From Pseudomonadota bacterium (GTDB lineage: Bacteria; Pseudomonadota; Alphaproteobacteria; Rhizobiales; Aestuariivirgaceae), in the NCBI GenBank assembly GCA_016522385.1, contig JAEKFU010000228.1, positions 1-8,350 of the forward strand: 8,350 nucleotides of DNA, given 5' to 3'. Of the stretch, positions 5,698-8,350 are shown in pieces (position 1 is the stretch's first letter; each line of letters opens with the position of its first letter). The notes under the pieces were generated by a model that was not told the DNA's origin, made no database searches, and saw only the letters and a program-made list of their open reading frames with translations. Made by a program: the position numbers and the translations under genes.

Positions 5698-7023
5698 CTA
5701 CATCGTCGCCAGATATTCGCGCGTGAGAATTTTGGATTGTTCCACAGCCGGCTGATCGAATGGATCGATGTTCATCATCAGTCCGACGATGATGGTCTCG
5801 AGCATGAAGTGCATCAACAAGCCACCCATGGTACGCTCGTCCAGACGATCGATCGTGAGCGTGCGTACCGGGCGACCATTGCCGGCATAGGTTTCAGCAG
5901 TAGCGCGTTGCTGGCAGTCGGTCAGATCGCCGATGGTGCGGCCGGCGAGATAGCCTATTAACGGGTCCGATCGGTAGCTCTCGGGTATTTGTGGACCGCT
6001 GCCGGCGGTCTGCAACATGATGATGTTGAGCAGTTTGTCGGGCGGACCATCGAGAAACAATTGCATCTGCGAGTGCTGATCGACCGGACCGGCCGCCGCG
6101 ACAGGCTGAGTACCCTTGCCCTGCTTGCCGAGGCTTTCCGCCCACAATTGCTGGTACCATGCAGAGAATAGCCGAAGGCGATCGCAATAGGGCATCATGA
6201 TCGACGCCCTGATGCCGCGATTCTCGATCAGAGCGTGAACGGTCGCTGCGCCCACTGCTGGGGCAGCCTGGACGGCGGCGGCGCCGTCAACAATCGGCTG
6301 CAGGACGTCGCCGGCACCGGCCCGGAAGGCTCTGGCGTCCAGGCCGACGATCATCGCCGGTAACGCACCAACATTTGACAGAACGGAAAATCGCCCGCCG
6401 ATATCCGGATCATGGTCCAACACCACCAAATCGTGGAGTTCGGCCAAACGTCGCATGGCATTGCTTTGCGCGTCGCCCGGAGCGGTCAGGATGACCAGGT
6501 GCTGGCGCAGATTCCAGTCAAGACCGGCCTGCTTGAGCGCTTCAATGACAGCTACGGTTTGTACAATGGTTTCCGGCGTGCCGCCCGATTTGGAGATGGC
6601 GACGAAACGGGTTGTCTTGGGGTCAAAGCGGCGCAACGCCAAGTCCATTGTGCCAGCATCAAGGTTGTCGAAGAAATGCACCTTCAGTTGGCTCAACGCG
6701 CCGGATCGAGGTCGCGGGCCGGGGACACGATATCCAGCCAATTGGGCCAATGCCTGACCACCGAGACTAGAGCCGCCCGTGCCAAACAGGACAATATCAC
6801 TGGCGCCACGGGTTAGAAGCTCGCAAGCCTCCGCACAGGCGGCAAGATCGTCACGTCGGCCTGGTAGTCGCAGCAACGGCAAGTTGTCATCGGTGTGCCA
6901 CTTGCGAATTTGTGTCAGTGCTGCATCAGCCTTTTTCAGCCAGGCGTCTAGCTCGTCATCCTTGAGCCCTCCGGCACCAATCGCAGCTACCATGCAGCGT
7001 GATATGTCGTGTTGATAGGTCAT
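5698..7023 (-). CDS. pgi: Glucose-6-phosphate isomerase
   Basis: A 441-residue cytosolic enzyme that interconverts glucose 6-phosphate and fructose 6-phosphate, feeding glycolysis, gluconeogenesis or the Entner-Doudoroff route. Sugar-isomerase (SIS) motifs are GTGGSSLGG at 81-89 and SKSGGTPET at 144-152 for phosphate binding; GGR at 209-211 supplies the active-site Arg. The putative catalytic base is Glu296 in WAESLGKQG, with His317 in VDQHSQ for ring opening and Lys431 in PAVEQSK near the C-terminus. The length matches the shorter bacterial Pgi type, not the roughly 550-residue E. coli form. The C-terminal signature reads FDQPAVE where FDQPGVE is commoner. The ATG at 7023 has no clear Shine-Dalgarno: the preceding bases are the palindrome CCGGCCGG, so initiation may depend on coupling with the peptidase gene 44 bases upstream. 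It lies 29 bases before mutL in the same direction. Confidence 0.95.
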   Translation of the reverse strand: MTYQHDISRCMVAAIGAGGLKDDELDAWLKKADAALTQIRKWHTDDNLPLLRLPGRRDDLAACAEACELLTRGASDIVLFGTGGSSLGGQALAQLAGYRVPGPRPRSGALSQLKVHFFDNLDAGTMDLALRRFDPKTTRFVAISKSGGTPETIVQTVAVIEALKQAGLDWNLRQHLVILTAPGDAQSNAMRRLAELHDLVVLDHDPDIGGRFSVLSNVGALPAMIVGLDARAFRAGAGDVLQPIVDGAAAVQAAPAVGAATVHALIENRGIRASIMMPYCDRLRLFSAWYQQLWAESLGKQGKGTQPVAAAGPVDQHSQMQLFLDGPPDKLLNIIMLQTAGSGPQIPESYRSDPLIGYLAGRTIGDLTDCQQRATAETYAGNGRPVRTLTIDRLDERTMGGLLMHFMLETIIVGLMMNIDPFDQPAVEQSKILTREYLATM

Positions 7024-7067
7024 CCGGCCGGAATTCTAGCCGATTCGTAGGTTTGGTTATTGCCGTC

Positions 7068-8350
7068 TCAGCTCTTTTTGTCGCTGGCTTGCAATCCTTT
7101 CGGTTTGCCAACAACAGTGATGATTAGGCCGTCAGAGTCAAGGATCCGCCGCGCAACACGTTTGAGGTCATCCAGGGTTACGGCATTAACCAAGTCATTG
7201 CGCTTGACAATATAATCGATGCCGAGTTTTTCCCGCTGAATGCCGAGCAGCTGACCGGCGATCTTGCGGCTGTTGTCAAATCGCAGCGCGTAGGACCCCG
7301 TGAGGTAAGTTTTTGCTTCTGCAAGTTCTTCAGCGGTCGGCCCGGTTTCAGCCATTGTCTGCATGACGTTGCGGATCACTTCGATGGTTTCGGGTACACG
7401 TTCGTTGACGGTTGCGGCGCCACCGAAAAACACACCACCCTGATCAAGCGGATAGAATGTCGAGTAGACGCTGTAGCTCAGGCCGCGCTTCTCGCGAACC
7501 TCCTCCATGAGCCGCGAACCAAAGCTGCCACCACCGAGAATGTGGTTCATGACATAGGCGCTCATGAAATCGGGATCATCACGTTTGATACCAATATGCC
7601 CGAACCGAATCACACTTTGCGGAATGTCACGCTCGACAATCTGTATGCGCGGCTCAGTAGTGATATCTGGTGTCGGAATTTTCGGCATACCCGATTTGGC
7701 GGGCAATGAGCCGAATGTCTCATCAAGCAGGCGCTTTAGGGTGTCCTCATCAATGTCGCCGACGACGCTAATCAGCAGCGCATCGCGTGCGAAAAGCCGC
7801 TTGGCCAATGCTCTAAGGTCATCGGCGGTGACTGCTTTGAGGCCTTGTTCGGTACCCTTTACCCGACGCGCATAAGGGTGCTCGCCAAACATCGTTTTCA
7901 TCCAACGGTTGCCGACAATCGATTCTGGGTCTTCATTTTCTGTCCTGATCGACAGCAGGATCTGACCGCGCACCCTGTCGATAGGCTGCTGATCGAACCG
8001 CGGTGCAGTGAGGGCAAGCTTGAGCATGCCGAAAGAGGCATCGCGGTTTACCGTCAAGGTCTGGAGCGAACCGGAAAAGGAGTCCCGTTCGGCACTGAAC
8101 GACATGCGCATATTCAATTCATCGACGCGTTTTTGAAAGGCAGCCGATTCAAGATCGCCGGCACCTTCATCCATCATGCCGGACAAGAAGTAGGCCAACC
8201 CCGACCGGTTGTAAGGATCGGCGGCGCTGCCACCTTTGAACGAGAACCGCATCGCAATGAGAGGGATGGTATGATCTTCCGACAACCAGGCAGTGATGCC
8301 ACCGGACGACGTCACCTTGCGGATCTCAAGGGCATTGGCCGGCGCGATGC
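7068..8350 (-). CDS. M16-family peptidase-like protein lacking the zinc site (5' end beyond right edge)
   Basis: 426 residues are visible; the frame stays open to the window edge, so perhaps 20-40 N-terminal residues, probably including a signal peptide, are missing. An internal GTG at 8315 is not the true start. The two-lobe M16 (pitrilysin / processing peptidase) fold is seen in RSGLAYFLSGMMDEGAG near residue 50 and in the second lobe GGGSFGSRL (272-280) with EKRGLSYSVYS (286-296), including the Arg and Tyr that hold substrate in this family. The zinc motif HxxEH is replaced by YFLSG (53-57), and the distal Glu ligand region reads LLSIR. It should therefore have no peptidase activity alone. 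Such proteins usually pair with an active M16 subunit, often encoded by the neighbouring gene, here expected beyond 8350. It is the first visible gene of the leftward group with pgi and mutL. Confidence 0.9.
   Translation of the reverse strand, partial: IAPANALEIRKVTSSGGITAWLSEDHTIPLIAMRFSFKGGSAADPYNRSGLAYFLSGMMDEGAGDLESAAFQKRVDELNMRMSFSAERDSFSGSLQTLTVNRDASFGMLKLALTAPRFDQQPIDRVRGQILLSIRTENEDPESIVGNRWMKTMFGEHPYARRVKGTEQGLKAVTADDLRALAKRLFARDALLISVVGDIDEDTLKRLLDETFGSLPAKSGMPKIPTPDITTEPRIQIVERDIPQSVIRFGHIGIKRDDPDFMSAYVMNHILGGGSFGSRLMEEVREKRGLSYSVYSTFYPLDQGGVFFGGAATVNERVPETIEVIRNVMQTMAETGPTAEELAEAKTYLTGSYALRFDNSRKIAGQLLGIQREKLGIDYIVKRNDLVNAVTLDDLKRVARRILDSDGLIITVVGKPKGLQASDKKS

Noticed and set aside
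6412..6816. Forward open frame inside pgi (134 codons)
   Set aside because: It lies opposite conserved Pgi motifs; no ribosome site or domain supports it.

Overview
This 8.35 kb window looks like ordinary chromosomal DNA from an alphaproteobacterium. GC content is moderately high, genes are tightly packed with short overlaps, and MutL carries the endonuclease motifs typical of bacteria without MutH. The gene set (RluB-type pseudouridine synthase, RsmD, MutL, Pgi, M16 peptidase) fits that class. A Hyphomicrobiales-like order is a guess from protein style, not something shown here.

Left part (1-348): the 5' end of a leftward gene, an N-terminal fragment of a threonine-synthase-like PLP enzyme, runs off the left edge. 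It starts at a GTG behind a good Shine-Dalgarno sequence. A short divergent intergenic region separates it from the rightward genes.

Rightward block (349-3657): a classical short-chain dehydrogenase/reductase, then an rRNA pseudouridine synthase (rluB-like), rsmD (16S rRNA m2G966 methyltransferase) and a BenE-family membrane transporter. The last three genes overlap in sequence, which suggests one transcript and translational coupling. The two central genes both modify rRNA. The transporter is split by a one-base frameshift in a GGGG run, yet is full length and well conserved on both sides of it.

Convergent gap (3658-3889): 232 bases without a gene, AT-richer than its surroundings. It holds several imperfect hairpins, repeated GATTCA words and a 13-base direct repeat. 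It probably contains the 3' ends of both converging transcripts and may be a dispersed intergenic repeat.

Leftward block (3890-8350, transcribed right to left): an M16-family protein that has lost the zinc site (5' end beyond the right edge), then pgi (glucose-6-phosphate isomerase), then mutL (mismatch repair endonuclease). Gaps are 44 and 29 bases, so this is probably one operon. I see no phage, transposon, CRISPR array, tRNA or rRNA gene. I did not find a previously undescribed system; the best leads are the transporter frameshift, the structured convergent gap and the catalytically dead M16 protein.
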